From contig JBBRPW010000001.1 in assembly GCA_038227435.1 (NCBI GenBank), forward strand, positions 1-64,000: a stretch of 64,000 nt of DNA. The letters run 5' to 3'. Position numbers and translations under genes: made by a program. The notes under the pieces were generated by a model, which made no database searches, was not told where the DNA came from, and saw only the letters and a list, made by a program, of their open reading frames with translations. Shown here piece after piece: positions 19,883-27,584 of this stretch. Position 1 is the first letter of the stretch. Each line of letters begins with the position of its first letter. Origin of the DNA: JBBRNV01 sp038227435 (GTDB lineage: Bacteria > Patescibacteriota > Minisyncoccia > Phycocordibacterales > CALRBL01).

Positions 19883-20800
19883 TTATTGCACCCTTTTAGA
19901 CAGTAAGTATGCATCAGTTATATTTTGAAGTGCGATTTTATTATTTGTAATTAAAATAGTTTTTGAGTCTAAGAATACATATAAAAGAACAATATCAGTA
20001 TTGCTCATTACCGCACGAACATCTCTATTTTTTATAACAATATCTTTAAAAAATGGGCTAAATGAATTTGTGTCAAAATATGGACCCAAATCTCTTAAAA
20101 TGCTATTTTCCCACTCAAACATTCCAGCATACGCTTGCTCATAAGAGTCGGTTTGTAAAACAATATAAGGGCTACTCGTAGACAATCCATTTTTAGTAAA
20201 TCCTGCAAAATATGAGGGAGTTATGCTTCGATACAAACTATTTGGAACCGAGGCTCCAATTTTTCCTAAAAATGCCTGTGCTGAAATTTCTGTTGAAGAT
20301 GCTCCTCGAAGCGACAACTTATTAATTTGAATTAAGCTTTGAAGATCAAAATCTTTTCTCGCGTTTTCAATATCTCTTAATATTTCTGTTGAAGTTTTTT
20401 TATCTACATCAAAAATATTGATAACCGAATTAGTTGCAATTACGGGCTTAGTAGTTTGAGGAAGTGCGGTTACTGGATTATTAGCACGATGTATAAAGTA
20501 CCAAGTTCCGCCAGCTGCGATCAAAATACAGATAACCGTAAGGGATATAAGAATAATACTTTTTGTTGTGGCAACACTGTTTTGCTGTTCAATATCTCCA
20601 ATTCTATTTTCTCTGGCTTGTTCTGCTAACGCTATTTTAACAGCAGAAATATTATCCCGTTGAACAGCAACCGATACGTCGCTCTTATAGGTTTTAATAT
20701 TTGGAAGGGGAATAGATAATTGTGCATCCAAAAAAGAATTCGATCCTAATTGATTTGAATCATCTCCCTTATTTTGTTTTTCATCTTTCAAAAAATCCAT
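19883..20800 (-). CDS. Single-pass membrane hypothetical protein
   Basis: 305 aa. About 80 polar cytoplasmic residues, one membrane span at about 79-102 (SIILISLTVICILIAAGGTWYF), then a ~200-residue exported alpha/beta domain with no recognised motif. The NYN gene upstream ends only four bases before this start. A possible -10 (TAGAAT) ends six bases upstream, inside the NYN gene's 3' end, so it may have its own leaderless transcript. Function unknown. Confidence 0.7.
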   Translation of the reverse strand: MDFLKDEKQNKGDDSNQLGSNSFLDAQLSIPLPNIKTYKSDVSVAVQRDNISAVKIALAEQARENRIGDIEQQNSVATTKSIILISLTVICILIAAGGTWYFIHRANNPVTALPQTTKPVIATNSVINIFDVDKKTSTEILRDIENARKDFDLQSLIQINKLSLRGASSTEISAQAFLGKIGASVPNSLYRSITPSYFAGFTKNGLSTSSPYIVLQTDSYEQAYAGMFEWENSILRDLGPYFDTNSFSPFFKDIVIKNRDVRAVMSNTDIVLLYVFLDSKTILITNNKIALQNITDAYLLSKRVQ

Positions 20801-20804
20801 ATGT

Positions 20805-21473
20805 TTATTCTATATCATCATCGTCCCCTACATTCATTTTACTTTGTTCTGTTACTTCAATAATTTTTTTAGCCAAATCATTTTCTTTGCTGTCAGCTTT
20901 CGACATTCTTCGTTTTACTCTTCGTCCAGTATGAGCTCCCCCATTGTCTCCTTTTCCATTTGCTTTATTTAACATTAAAAAAGTTTCAGGATCATCGCAC
21001 ATATCAATAAAATCGTCGGCAACCTCTTTAAGTTTTCCTGAAGATGATTTTCCAAATGCAATTACCTCAACTTGGCACCCTTCGTTAATTTTTAAATATT
21101 CTACAAGCGGAATAAAGTCACCGTCTCCCGATGCAATAATTATCGTATCGAGTTTAGGAGCAAGTGTAATGGCATCAACTGCAAGCCCCACGTCCCAATC
21201 AGCTTTTTTAGCGCCACCCATAAAAATTTGAAGATTTTTTGTTTTTGCTTCGATACCAAGTTTTCCTAATGCATCAAAAAAATTTTGCTCATCACCACTT
21301 TCGGTTGTAATTACGTAAGCGATTGCTCTAATTAAGGCTCGATCCCCTAGTGCCTCTGCCAGTACTGCTCCAAAGTTAACTCGTGCATGATATAGGTTTT
21401 TAGCACTGTGATAGAGATTTTGAGTATCGATGAAAACACCTACTCGCTGCTCCTTGTGTTTAATAACTGTCAT
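20805..21473 (-). CDS. NYN-domain (LabA/DUF88-like) nuclease
   Basis: 222 aa. PIN-like NYN fold with conserved acidic residues: VFIDTQNLYHSAK at the N-terminus, KKADWDVGLAVDAI in the middle and IIASGDGDFIPLVEYL later, a Mg-dependent RNase active site in this family. The last ~50 residues are charged (GRRVKRRMSKADSKEND) and probably disordered. Substrate unknown, likely RNA. Confidence 0.9.
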   Translation of the reverse strand: MTVIKHKEQRVGVFIDTQNLYHSAKNLYHARVNFGAVLAEALGDRALIRAIAYVITTESGDEQNFFDALGKLGIEAKTKNLQIFMGGAKKADWDVGLAVDAITLAPKLDTIIIASGDGDFIPLVEYLKINEGCQVEVIAFGKSSSGKLKEVADDFIDMCDDPETFLMLNKANGKGDNGGAHTGRRVKRRMSKADSKENDLAKKIIEVTEQSKMNVGDDDDIE

Positions 21474-21619
21474 ATATTGTGTTTTTATCTTCTATAAATT
21501 CGAAAATAAAGTTTTTTGTTTAATATTAAAATAATTACCCTGTTATGTCTTATCTATGTATTGAAATCGTATGTAAATCAGTTCTCCTTCTATTATGAAG
21601 TCTATTTATATAAACACAA

Positions 21620-21637
21620 TGCCTCCATGTGGAGGCA
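21620..21637 (-). terminator. Probable intrinsic terminator after rpsO
   Basis: Stem TGCCTCC/GGAGGCA with a four-base loop, followed on the minus strand by a T-rich tract (TTGTGTTTATAT). It lies ~70 bases past the rpsO stop codon. The rest of 21474-21705 shows no gene. Confidence 0.5.
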
Positions 21638-21705
21638 GAAAGTGTTATTTTAAAACGTTTCTCTGTCGAAATCTGGGAAAATTAGCTGAAATCCTTAAAA
21701 GGATA

Positions 21706-21975
21706 TTACTTTACTTTAAGATCAAGTGTCCCCATGAGCTTTTTATATCGCGCAGGAGCATTTTTCTTTAAGTATTTCATGTGAGTTTGACGGTCGGCTA
21801 CTAATTGTAGTAATCCTCGTCGTGAACTATTATCCTTCTGATTCTTCTTGAGATGCTTTGTTAATTCCTCAATTCGTTTAGTAAGAAGGCTAATTTGAAC
21901 GTCCGCTGAACCCGTATCAGTGTCGTGAACTCGGGTATCTTTGATGACTTTAGCTTTTTTCGTTTTCGTTAACAT
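21706..21975 (-). CDS. rpsO: 30S ribosomal protein S15
   Basis: 89 aa, the normal length. Signature residues are present: DTGSADVQISLLTKRIEELTKHL, then RRGLLQLVADRQTHMKYLK. It binds 16S rRNA helices h20-h22 early in small-subunit assembly. It is divergent from the Xer recombinase gene with a gap of at most 39 bases, so the two promoters must overlap. No Shine-Dalgarno sequence is visible. Confidence 0.97.
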   Translation of the reverse strand: MLTKTKKAKVIKDTRVHDTDTGSADVQISLLTKRIEELTKHLKKNQKDNSSRRGLLQLVADRQTHMKYLKKNAPARYKKLMGTLDLKVK

Positions 21976-22014
21976 GGTAGGATGACAATATCACGAAAGC
22001 TTAACTTTAGCAAG

Positions 22015-23043
22015 ATGGCTGAATCTTCCCCCATTCATACATTAAAACGTCAATTTTTAGAGCATATTGAAATTGAAAAAGGCCGTAGCTTAAAGACGGT
22101 TATTAATTATGAGCGCTATCTTAATAGGTTTATTGAGCATTCTCAAATTAAAGACCCTAAACAAATCACAGAAGAATTAGTTCGAACATACCGCCTTTGG
22201 CTTAATCGTCAGCCAGTAAAAAGGCTTATAGGAGCACAAACTAAATCGGCTATTTTAAGCGCCGAAAGAGGAGAAACACTTAAAAAGCGAACTCAAAACT
22301 ACTATTTGATTGCTCTTCGGGCTTTTTTGAAATATTTAGCAAAGCGAAAGGTGCCAAGTTTAGCTCCTGAAAGCATAGAATTAGCGAAAGTAGCAGAACG
22401 AACGATTGATTTGATTTCAAGTCAGGAACTACAACGTTTACTCGAAGCTCCTATGTCGGAAAGCAATCAAGAACGAAAGTTCCGTGATAAGGCTATGCTC
22501 GAAATGTTTTTTTCAACCGGACTTCGAGTTTCAGAACTTTGCGCACTTAATCGCGATATTGATTTAAGCAAAGACGAGCTTAGTGTTCGTGGTAAAGGCG
22601 ACAAAGTAAGGCTTGTTTTCATATCCGAAGACGCAAAAAAAGCATTAAAAGATTATTTGTACATAAGAAAAGACCTGGAAGACGCATTGTTTGCACAAAT
22701 TAAAGCTGAAAAGGGGGAAACAGCTGCAAAAAAAGGGAAATCAACAAAAATAACTAAAGACCCCATACAACTAAAGGGTAAAAGAGGACGACTCACTTCC
22801 CGATCGGTTGAGCGAATCATTAAAAAGTATGCAATTAAGGCTGGAATAATAAAAAAAGTGACGCCGCACGTCATCCGTCACAGTTTTGCAACCGATTTGC
22901 TTTCAAATGGTGCTGATTTGCGTTCCGTTCAAGTTTTACTCGGCCACGCAAACATTACTACTACTCAAATTTATACCCACGTAACAGACATCCATCTAAA
23001 GGAGATCCATAAAAAATTTCATGGAAAGCGGGGCAATAGATAG
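22015..23043 (+). CDS. XerC/XerD-like tyrosine recombinase
   Basis: 342 aa from the ATG at 22015; an in-frame ATG at 21982 would add 11 residues. N-terminal SAM-like domain (FLEHIEIEKGRSLKTVINYERYL) and C-terminal catalytic domain with R in TGLRVSELCAL, HVIRHSFATDLL, LLGHANITTTQIYTHV (final H and the nucleophile Y). A ~30-residue lysine-rich insert (QIKAEKGETAAKKGKSTK) lies between the catalytic Arg and the HxxR box. Probably resolves chromosome dimers at dif; a mobile-element integrase is the alternative. No att or dif site was identified nearby. Confidence 0.9.
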   Translation: MAESSPIHTLKRQFLEHIEIEKGRSLKTVINYERYLNRFIEHSQIKDPKQITEELVRTYRLWLNRQPVKRLIGAQTKSAILSAERGETLKKRTQNYYLIALRAFLKYLAKRKVPSLAPESIELAKVAERTIDLISSQELQRLLEAPMSESNQERKFRDKAMLEMFFSTGLRVSELCALNRDIDLSKDELSVRGKGDKVRLVFISEDAKKALKDYLYIRKDLEDALFAQIKAEKGETAAKKGKSTKITKDPIQLKGKRGRLTSRSVERIIKKYAIKAGIIKKVTPHVIRHSFATDLLSNGADLRSVQVLLGHANITTTQIYTHVTDIHLKEIHKKFHGKRGNR

Positions 23044-23098
23044 TTTTTAAATTTTCCATAAAGAAACTCTAAAGTTTCGGGTATGATACAATTTTTCA

Positions 23099-23875
23099 AT
23101 GAAACTTATATCTTGGAACGTAAATGGTGTCCGTGCATGGCTTAAAAAAGATTGTGCAACATGGTTTAATGAACAAAGTCCAGATTTTTTTTGTATTCAG
23201 GAAACAAAAGCACACCCCGATCAAATTCCCGAAGAATTTAAGAATTCTAAAGGCTATTTTTCATATTTTGAGCATTCAAAAGGAAGAAAAGGATACAGTG
23301 GAGTTGGAATTTTAACTAAACACAAACCCTTAAAGGTGGTTGATGCTCTTGGAGTTCCCGAACTCGATCAAGAAGGCAGATTTCTAGCCTTATTTTATAA
23401 AGATACAATTATTATAAACACATACTTTCCAAATGGAGGTGGAGGTCCTATCCGTCTTGAATTCAAAATGGCTTATTACAAGGCTTTTTTAAAGTTTATT
23501 AATTTGAATCGTAAAAAAGGCTATTCAATTATTTTTTGTGGAGACATTAACACTGCTCACAATGAGATCGATCTTGCTCGTCCAAAAGAAAACGAAAAAA
23601 ATACTGGATTCTTACCTGAAGAACGAGCATGGCTTGATGACGTAATAAAAAATAAATTTATCGACACATTTAGGGATAAATACCCTACTCTAAAAGACGC
23701 ATATACATATTGGGATATGAAAACATTTGCACGTGATAGAAATGTTGGTTGGAGAATCGACTATTTTTTTGTGAGCGATAATTTAAAAGAAAAATTGACT
23801 GATGCATTTATTTGGAATGATGTGTATGGCTCAGATCACTGTCCTTTAGGGATCGATATTAAGATTACATTGTAA
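23099..23875 (+). CDS. xth: Exodeoxyribonuclease III / AP endonuclease
   Basis: 258 aa, typical length. Endonuclease/exonuclease/phosphatase fold with all usual motifs: KLISWNVNGVRAW, FFCIQETKAH (catalytic E), IIFCGDINTAHNEIDLA (D, N), GFLPEERAWLD, WRIDYFFVS and SDHCPLGID (D-H pair). It cuts DNA at abasic sites and degrades 3' ends. TACAAT preceded by TGA (23087-23092) ends six bases before the ATG, so the mRNA is probably leaderless. Confidence 0.95.
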   Translation: MKLISWNVNGVRAWLKKDCATWFNEQSPDFFCIQETKAHPDQIPEEFKNSKGYFSYFEHSKGRKGYSGVGILTKHKPLKVVDALGVPELDQEGRFLALFYKDTIIINTYFPNGGGGPIRLEFKMAYYKAFLKFINLNRKKGYSIIFCGDINTAHNEIDLARPKENEKNTGFLPEERAWLDDVIKNKFIDTFRDKYPTLKDAYTYWDMKTFARDRNVGWRIDYFFVSDNLKEKLTDAFIWNDVYGSDHCPLGIDIKITL

Positions 23876-23921
23876 TGTCTTTTACGAGGAGAAAATTCAA
23901 ATAAAATTGTATAAAAGACAG

Positions 23922-24215
23922 TTATCCACAATGTGTCCTTTACAATCTATTAAGGACATATAGAATAAAGGACAGATCAGATGACGCGCGATGTGCCCCG
24001 CAAATTGTCTACAGTTCATTCCATTTTTTGTTGGTGTCGGTTGATAATTAATATGAAGACTACGCAATCAAAAAGCTGACCGAGAATAACTTACGCGCAA
24101 GCGAAAAACCCAATACTTTTTTTAAAGTTAATTCTCCTCACGGCTTTAGTTGTGTCGTCTCACTGCAATCAGGCGTTCTCTTTTTTTTATGTTTGGGAGC
24201 GCCTTTTGCTTTTCC
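23922..24215 (+). ncRNA. Candidate non-coding transcript (unassigned)
   Basis: The gap 23876-24290 (415 bases) holds no convincing ORF. It shows a possible promoter (TTTACA at 23940-23945, 16-base spacer, TAGAAT) and a terminator-like hairpin at about 24170-24205 (AGGCGTTCTC pairing with GGGAGCGCCT, then TTTTGCTTTT). Between them the sequence is more GC-rich than its flanks (TTACGCGCAAGCG, CTCCTCACGGC). I compared it with memory of tmRNA, RNase P, SRP and 6S consensus pieces and found no match. A consensus DnaA box TTATCCACA sits at 23922-23930. Confidence 0.3.
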
Positions 24216-24290
24216 CAATAATTCCTTATTTTAATATTGTAAGTGACGCTTCTTTTCTTACAAATCCTGTAAGGTGCTTCTATATATAGC

Positions 24291-25799
24291 TTATTCGACA
24301 AAATGTTTATTTCGAATCTTTTTTATTTCTTCTTGGTTTAATTCATCCATTTTACTCTTCCCTACTAAAGACAAAGCTTTTAATACCTCTATATCTAAAT
24401 TATTATATTTTTTTACTAGTTCTGATAAGTCTTTTTTATTATTTAGATGTGGATTTTCAATCACTTCGTTGAAAATAGCTTGAAGAATATAGCCAATTTT
24501 GGGTCCTGGGGCTATTTCGAAATCTTTCATTAAAGTATTTCCGTCAATTTTAAGCATCGATAAGTCAATAGGATCAAGTAGCGCCTCTTCTATCATTGCT
24601 TTATATTTCCTTAATCTATAGGGGTTTTCTTTTGGGCGACCTGTCCCTACCCTATCGCAGATTCTTAGGTTTATAAGGTCCCATATTAGATCTTTTCCAA
24701 CATTTACGATAATTCTACGTACTGCAGAAAGTGTAATCGTTTCTGTATCCGAGAAAAACATATGCCACCGCACAAGTTTTATAACCTTGTCAGATGTTTC
24801 GTGAGAAACCTTTAAATCTTCCAAAATCCTTGTTACTAGGCGTGCTCCAACAACTTCGTGCCCATAAAATGTCCAATCATTGTTTTCACGTGAAAATATA
24901 GCTGTTTTAGGCTTACCTATGTCATGAAATAAGGCAGAAAGTCTCACATGTAACATAAATTCTTTATCAGCAGCACACTGAAGACTCCGTAACAGGTGCT
25001 CAAATACATCATATGAGTGTGCTTGGTTTTGCTTAACACCAACAGATTGTTCAATCTCTTTAGAGATATAACTCAAAATACCCAACTTATGAGCCATAAA
25101 TAGGCCTTGTGAGGGGTTTTTTGACATAATAATTTTAAGAAATTCATCTCTAATTCTTTCACGTGAAATTTTTTCAAGTATTTTTGATCTAATCTGGATA
25201 GAATCCTGAGTTTCCTGGTTAATCATGAAACCGAGCTGGCATGCAAAGCGAATAGCTCTTAAAATTCTTAAACCATCCTCTGCAAATCTTTCGTCAGGAT
25301 TACCAACGCTTCTAATGACTTTAGCCTTAATATCAGCCATTCCATCGAACAGATCAATAATCTGAGCCGTTTTAAGATCATAAGCTAAGGCGTTAATCGT
25401 GAAATCTCTTCGAGACAAGTCTTCGTTAATAGTATTAGCAAATACTATATTTTCTGGGTGCCTTCCATCTATATAGTTTGTTTCAGATCGATAAGGAGTA
25501 ATTTGAACAAATTTTGTTGTTTCATCTGAAATGTTTTCATGAATAACAGTTACGGTTCCAAATTTCTCTTCAACAAGAGTCTTTGGAAATAAAGAAGCGA
25601 TCTGAGAGGGAAGAGCATTGGTCGTAATATCCCAATCTTTAGGAGTTAATCCCAAAAGTAGGTCTCTAACACAGCCACCAACAATAAAAGCCTCGTACCC
25701 GGCATTGTACAGCGCAAGGATAGTGTCCTTAACAACTTCTGGTATGTTTGAGCCAATATTAATATTAGGGTTGTCCTTTATGCCTGTAGAAGGAATCAT
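24291..25799 (-). CDS. cca: CCA tRNA nucleotidyltransferase with HD domain
   Basis: 502 aa from the ATG at 25797-25799; an in-frame ATG at 25862 would give 523 aa, and a longer frame would run into two tRNA genes and is not credible. It adds or repairs the 3' CCA of tRNAs. Nucleotidyltransferase head: FIVGGCVRDLLLG, then DWDITTNA (catalytic Asp pair); RRDFTINALAYDL; RNA-binding region with GLRILRAIRFACQLGF. HD domain: HLLRSLQ...LHVRLSALFHDIGKP and YGHEVVGARL. It lies beside tRNA genes of which three lack an encoded CCA. Confidence 0.95.
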   Translation of the reverse strand: MIPSTGIKDNPNINIGSNIPEVVKDTILALYNAGYEAFIVGGCVRDLLLGLTPKDWDITTNALPSQIASLFPKTLVEEKFGTVTVIHENISDETTKFVQITPYRSETNYIDGRHPENIVFANTINEDLSRRDFTINALAYDLKTAQIIDLFDGMADIKAKVIRSVGNPDERFAEDGLRILRAIRFACQLGFMINQETQDSIQIRSKILEKISRERIRDEFLKIIMSKNPSQGLFMAHKLGILSYISKEIEQSVGVKQNQAHSYDVFEHLLRSLQCAADKEFMLHVRLSALFHDIGKPKTAIFSRENNDWTFYGHEVVGARLVTRILEDLKVSHETSDKVIKLVRWHMFFSDTETITLSAVRRIIVNVGKDLIWDLINLRICDRVGTGRPKENPYRLRKYKAMIEEALLDPIDLSMLKIDGNTLMKDFEIAPGPKIGYILQAIFNEVIENPHLNNKKDLSELVKKYNNLDIEVLKALSLVGKSKMDELNQEEIKKIRNKHFVE

Positions 25800-25882
25800 G
25801 AAGCAAAGTCTAGTATATATTTTGATTATTATCCAATCTAGAGTATTATCGGTATCGGACATATAACAATTAAAAACAATAC

Positions 25883-25957
25883 GCACCCGTGGTGAAATGG
25901 ATATCACAACAGTCTTCGGAACTGTTTTTGTAGGTTCGAGTCCTGCCGGGTGCACCA
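25883..25957 (+). tRNA. tRNA-Arg (anticodon TCG)
   Basis: Acceptor GCACCCG/CGGGTGC, D arm GTG...CAC, anticodon stem ACAGT/ACTGT with loop CTTCGGA, and T arm with TTCGAGT. Discriminator A at 25954 and CCA encoded at 25955-25957. The only one of the four tRNAs here with a genomic CCA. Confidence 0.95.
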
Positions 25958-25972
25958 GATAGGGTAGAGTGA

Positions 25973-26043
25973 GCGGGTATGGTTTAGTGGTAGAACACGT
26001 CCTTGCCAAGGACGAGTCGAGGGTTCGATTCCCTCTACCCGCA
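25973..26043 (+). tRNA. tRNA-Gly (anticodon GCC)
   Basis: Acceptor GCGGGTA/TACCCGC, anticodon stem CGTCC/GGACG with loop TTGCCAA, T loop TTCGATT. Discriminator A at 26043, then CTA, so CCA is not encoded. It lies 15 bases after tRNA-Arg and is probably co-transcribed. Confidence 0.95.
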
Positions 26044-26165
26044 CTAGGAACGAGTATAAAACAAAACGAAGTTTTGTTTTATCGAGTGACGACGTACGGG
26101 GAAGACTGGCTCTCCTGAGCCAGGCTTACAAGCACTAGGAGTTTGTCAAAGACAAACTCCTCAAA
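26044..26165 (+). repeat. Cluster of three perfect hairpins after tRNA-Gly
   Basis: Three perfect inverted repeats follow the tRNA: 26056-26082 (12-bp stem ATAAAACAAAAC, loop GAA), 26106-26123 (7-bp stem CTGGCTC, loop TCCT) and 26137-26161 (11-bp stem AGGAGTTTGTC, loop AAA). The word GCACTAGGA occurs at 26041-26049 and at 26132-26140, and again near the second tRNA-Gly (27481-27489). None has a proper T tract. The rest of 26166-26378 holds no gene; a DnaA-box word TGTGGATAA lies at 26199-26207. Confidence 0.7.
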
Positions 26166-26378
26166 ATCCCCTAAACTAACGGACCAATATAAGACAACTG
26201 TGGATAACTACGGGGATATGTGCTTAAAAGACATTCTAAATATCCTTATTCTTAGCCAAATGACTTTTATAATCGACATTAAGGAGCACTTTATAAAACA
26301 TCATTTTTACCCATATATTTATACCTTTTTTATAATTTCTTAATTAAAATTTTACGTATAGTATTCCAAAATCGATGA

Positions 26379-26819
26379 ATGAAATTAAAAGACATTGGTA
26401 GATATGGGGAAGCTGTCGCTAAATACTATTTTAAAAATAAGGGATATACATTCCTATCCGCAAACTTTCAAATAAGTGAAGGGGAGATTGATTTAATTTT
26501 TAAAAAAGACAATGAAATCGTTGCGATTGAAGTAAAGGCCTCAGTTATTCCTGGGAATAATGTTTTTAGTTATGAATACAGCCCAATTCAGAAAATAAAT
26601 AGATTAAAACTTCATAAAATCAAAATTACATTGTGTCACTTCATTAAAAAGCATCACCAATATAGATATTTCAACAAAAGGGTAGATTTGATAGGGGTTA
26701 GAATTCTTTCACGAGTATCCTCAGAAGATTTTAAGAATTTGAAAACTATAAGTGAGGCAATTAAGTTAAATCTCTTTAAAAACATCTTTATTACGCATAT
26801 TCCCAATGTAATTTGGTAA
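26379..26819 (+). CDS. YraN/UPF0102 family endonuclease-like protein
   Basis: 146 aa, slightly long for the family. It has the restriction-endonuclease-like core: IGRYGEAVAKYYFKNKGY, then SEGEIDLIFKK (acidic pair) and IVAIEVKAS (E-x-K). The family is linked to Holliday-junction or DNA processing without firm function. The start is the ATG at 26379; an ATG four bases upstream is out of frame. Confidence 0.88.
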   Translation: MKLKDIGRYGEAVAKYYFKNKGYTFLSANFQISEGEIDLIFKKDNEIVAIEVKASVIPGNNVFSYEYSPIQKINRLKLHKIKITLCHFIKKHHQYRYFNKRVDLIGVRILSRVSSEDFKNLKTISEAIKLNLFKNIFITHIPNVIW

Positions 26820-26863
26820 AAATTTCATGGCTTTTTTGAATCATTATGCTATGCTCCTTGTAC

Positions 26864-26936
26864 CGGAGTGTAGTGTAACGGCTAACATTCTTGATTTGGG
26901 ATCAAGCGACTCAGGGTTCGAATCCCTGCACTCCGA
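26864..26936 (+). tRNA. tRNA-Pro (anticodon TGG)
   Basis: Acceptor CGGAGTG/CACTCCG, anticodon stem CTTGA/TCAAG with loop TTTGGGA, T loop TTCGAAT. Discriminator A at 26936; no encoded CCA. Lies between yraN and the RNHCP gene. Confidence 0.95.
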
Positions 26937-26967
26937 CAAGTTTAAGTACTAATAAAGATTCAAAAAT

Positions 26968-27273
26968 ATGGCTTTCATTAAAAATGTGGAAGATTTTAAG
27001 TGTGAAAAATGTGGAACCGATATAAAAGGCGATGGTTTCACTAACCATTGTCCTAATTGTTTATATAGTAAGCACGTCGACAACGATCCGGGGGATAGGA
27101 AAAATACATGTGGTGGCTTAATGAAGCCAATTGCCTATATTAAAATGAAAGAGAAGGAAAAAATTACTCATCAATGTTTAGTTTGCGGCGAAGAGAAAAA
27201 TAATAAAGTTTGCCTAAATGATAGTAGGGAAGCAATGGTTACTATGATTAAAAATGGAATTGAAGAGAATTAA
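26968..27273 (+). CDS. RNHCP-domain zinc-ribbon protein
   Basis: 101 aa. The RNHCP family signature is clear: FKCEKCGTDIKG, then FTNHCPNCLYSKHVD, PGDR and CGGLMKPI, and a second CxxC in HQCLVCGE. Six or more cysteines suggest two zinc sites. The function of the family is not known; small proteins like this occur beside tRNA genes in several CPR genomes, and here it sits between tRNA-Pro and tRNA-Gly. Confidence 0.9.
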   Translation: MAFIKNVEDFKCEKCGTDIKGDGFTNHCPNCLYSKHVDNDPGDRKNTCGGLMKPIAYIKMKEKEKITHQCLVCGEEKNNKVCLNDSREAMVTMIKNGIEEN

Positions 27274-27340
27274 TTCCAAATAAAGCTCTGGATTGAAATA
27301 TCTCTAGTATTTGCTACTATCTTCATACAAACAAATAAAT

Positions 27341-27411
27341 GCGGGATTGGTTTAGTGGTAGAATGACTGCCTTCCAAGCAGTAGACAAGGGTTCGATTCC
27401 CTTATCCCGCA
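27341..27411 (+). tRNA. tRNA-Gly (anticodon TCC)
   Basis: Acceptor GCGGGAT/ATCCCGC, anticodon stem ACTGC/GCAGT with loop CTTCCAA, T loop TTCGATT. Discriminator A at 27411; no encoded CCA. Confidence 0.95.
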
Positions 27412-27423
27412 CAAGACATGAAC

Positions 27424-27500
27424 AGTTTGAGACGGCTCGCTGTCTCAAACTAGTGAATGGCGCAGTGCGGGGCAATGTCCGCACTAGGAGTGAAACTCCT
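27424..27500 (+). repeat. Three hairpins after tRNA-Gly(TCC)
   Basis: Inverted repeats at 27424-27451 (AGTTTGAGAC, 10 bp), 27464-27485 (AGTGCGG/CCGCACT, 7 bp) and 27486-27500 (AGGAGT/ACTCCT, loop GAA). The second and third contain the word GCACTAGGA also seen after the other tRNA-Gly. No ORF is supported here. Confidence 0.65.
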
Positions 27501-27529
27501 TCTCCTTCTTTCCATATTTTTTAATTTAT

Positions 27530-27573
27530 TAAATAAAAAAACCGCTGAGTTTTTAGGCTCAACGGTTCTTGTT
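27530..27573 (-). terminator. Intrinsic terminator of the M16 protease gene
   Basis: On the minus strand, the stem AACCGTTGAG/CTCAGCGGTT with loop CCTAAAAA region is followed by TTTTTTTATTT. It lies just past the stop codon at 27585. Confidence 0.8.
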
Positions 27574-27584
27574 TAGTTCAACAT

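Noticed and set aside
23876..24290. tmRNA or RNase P RNA
   Set aside because: No tag ORF with flanking tRNA-like ends and no conserved RNase P blocks on either strand.
25863..26009. Extended N-terminus of the CCA transferase
   Set aside because: The frame runs through tRNA-Arg and into tRNA-Gly, so it cannot be the real start.
26143..26343. 66-codon ORF between tRNA-Gly and yraN
   Set aside because: It starts in a perfect hairpin, has no family signal or ribosome-binding site, and looks like a chance frame.
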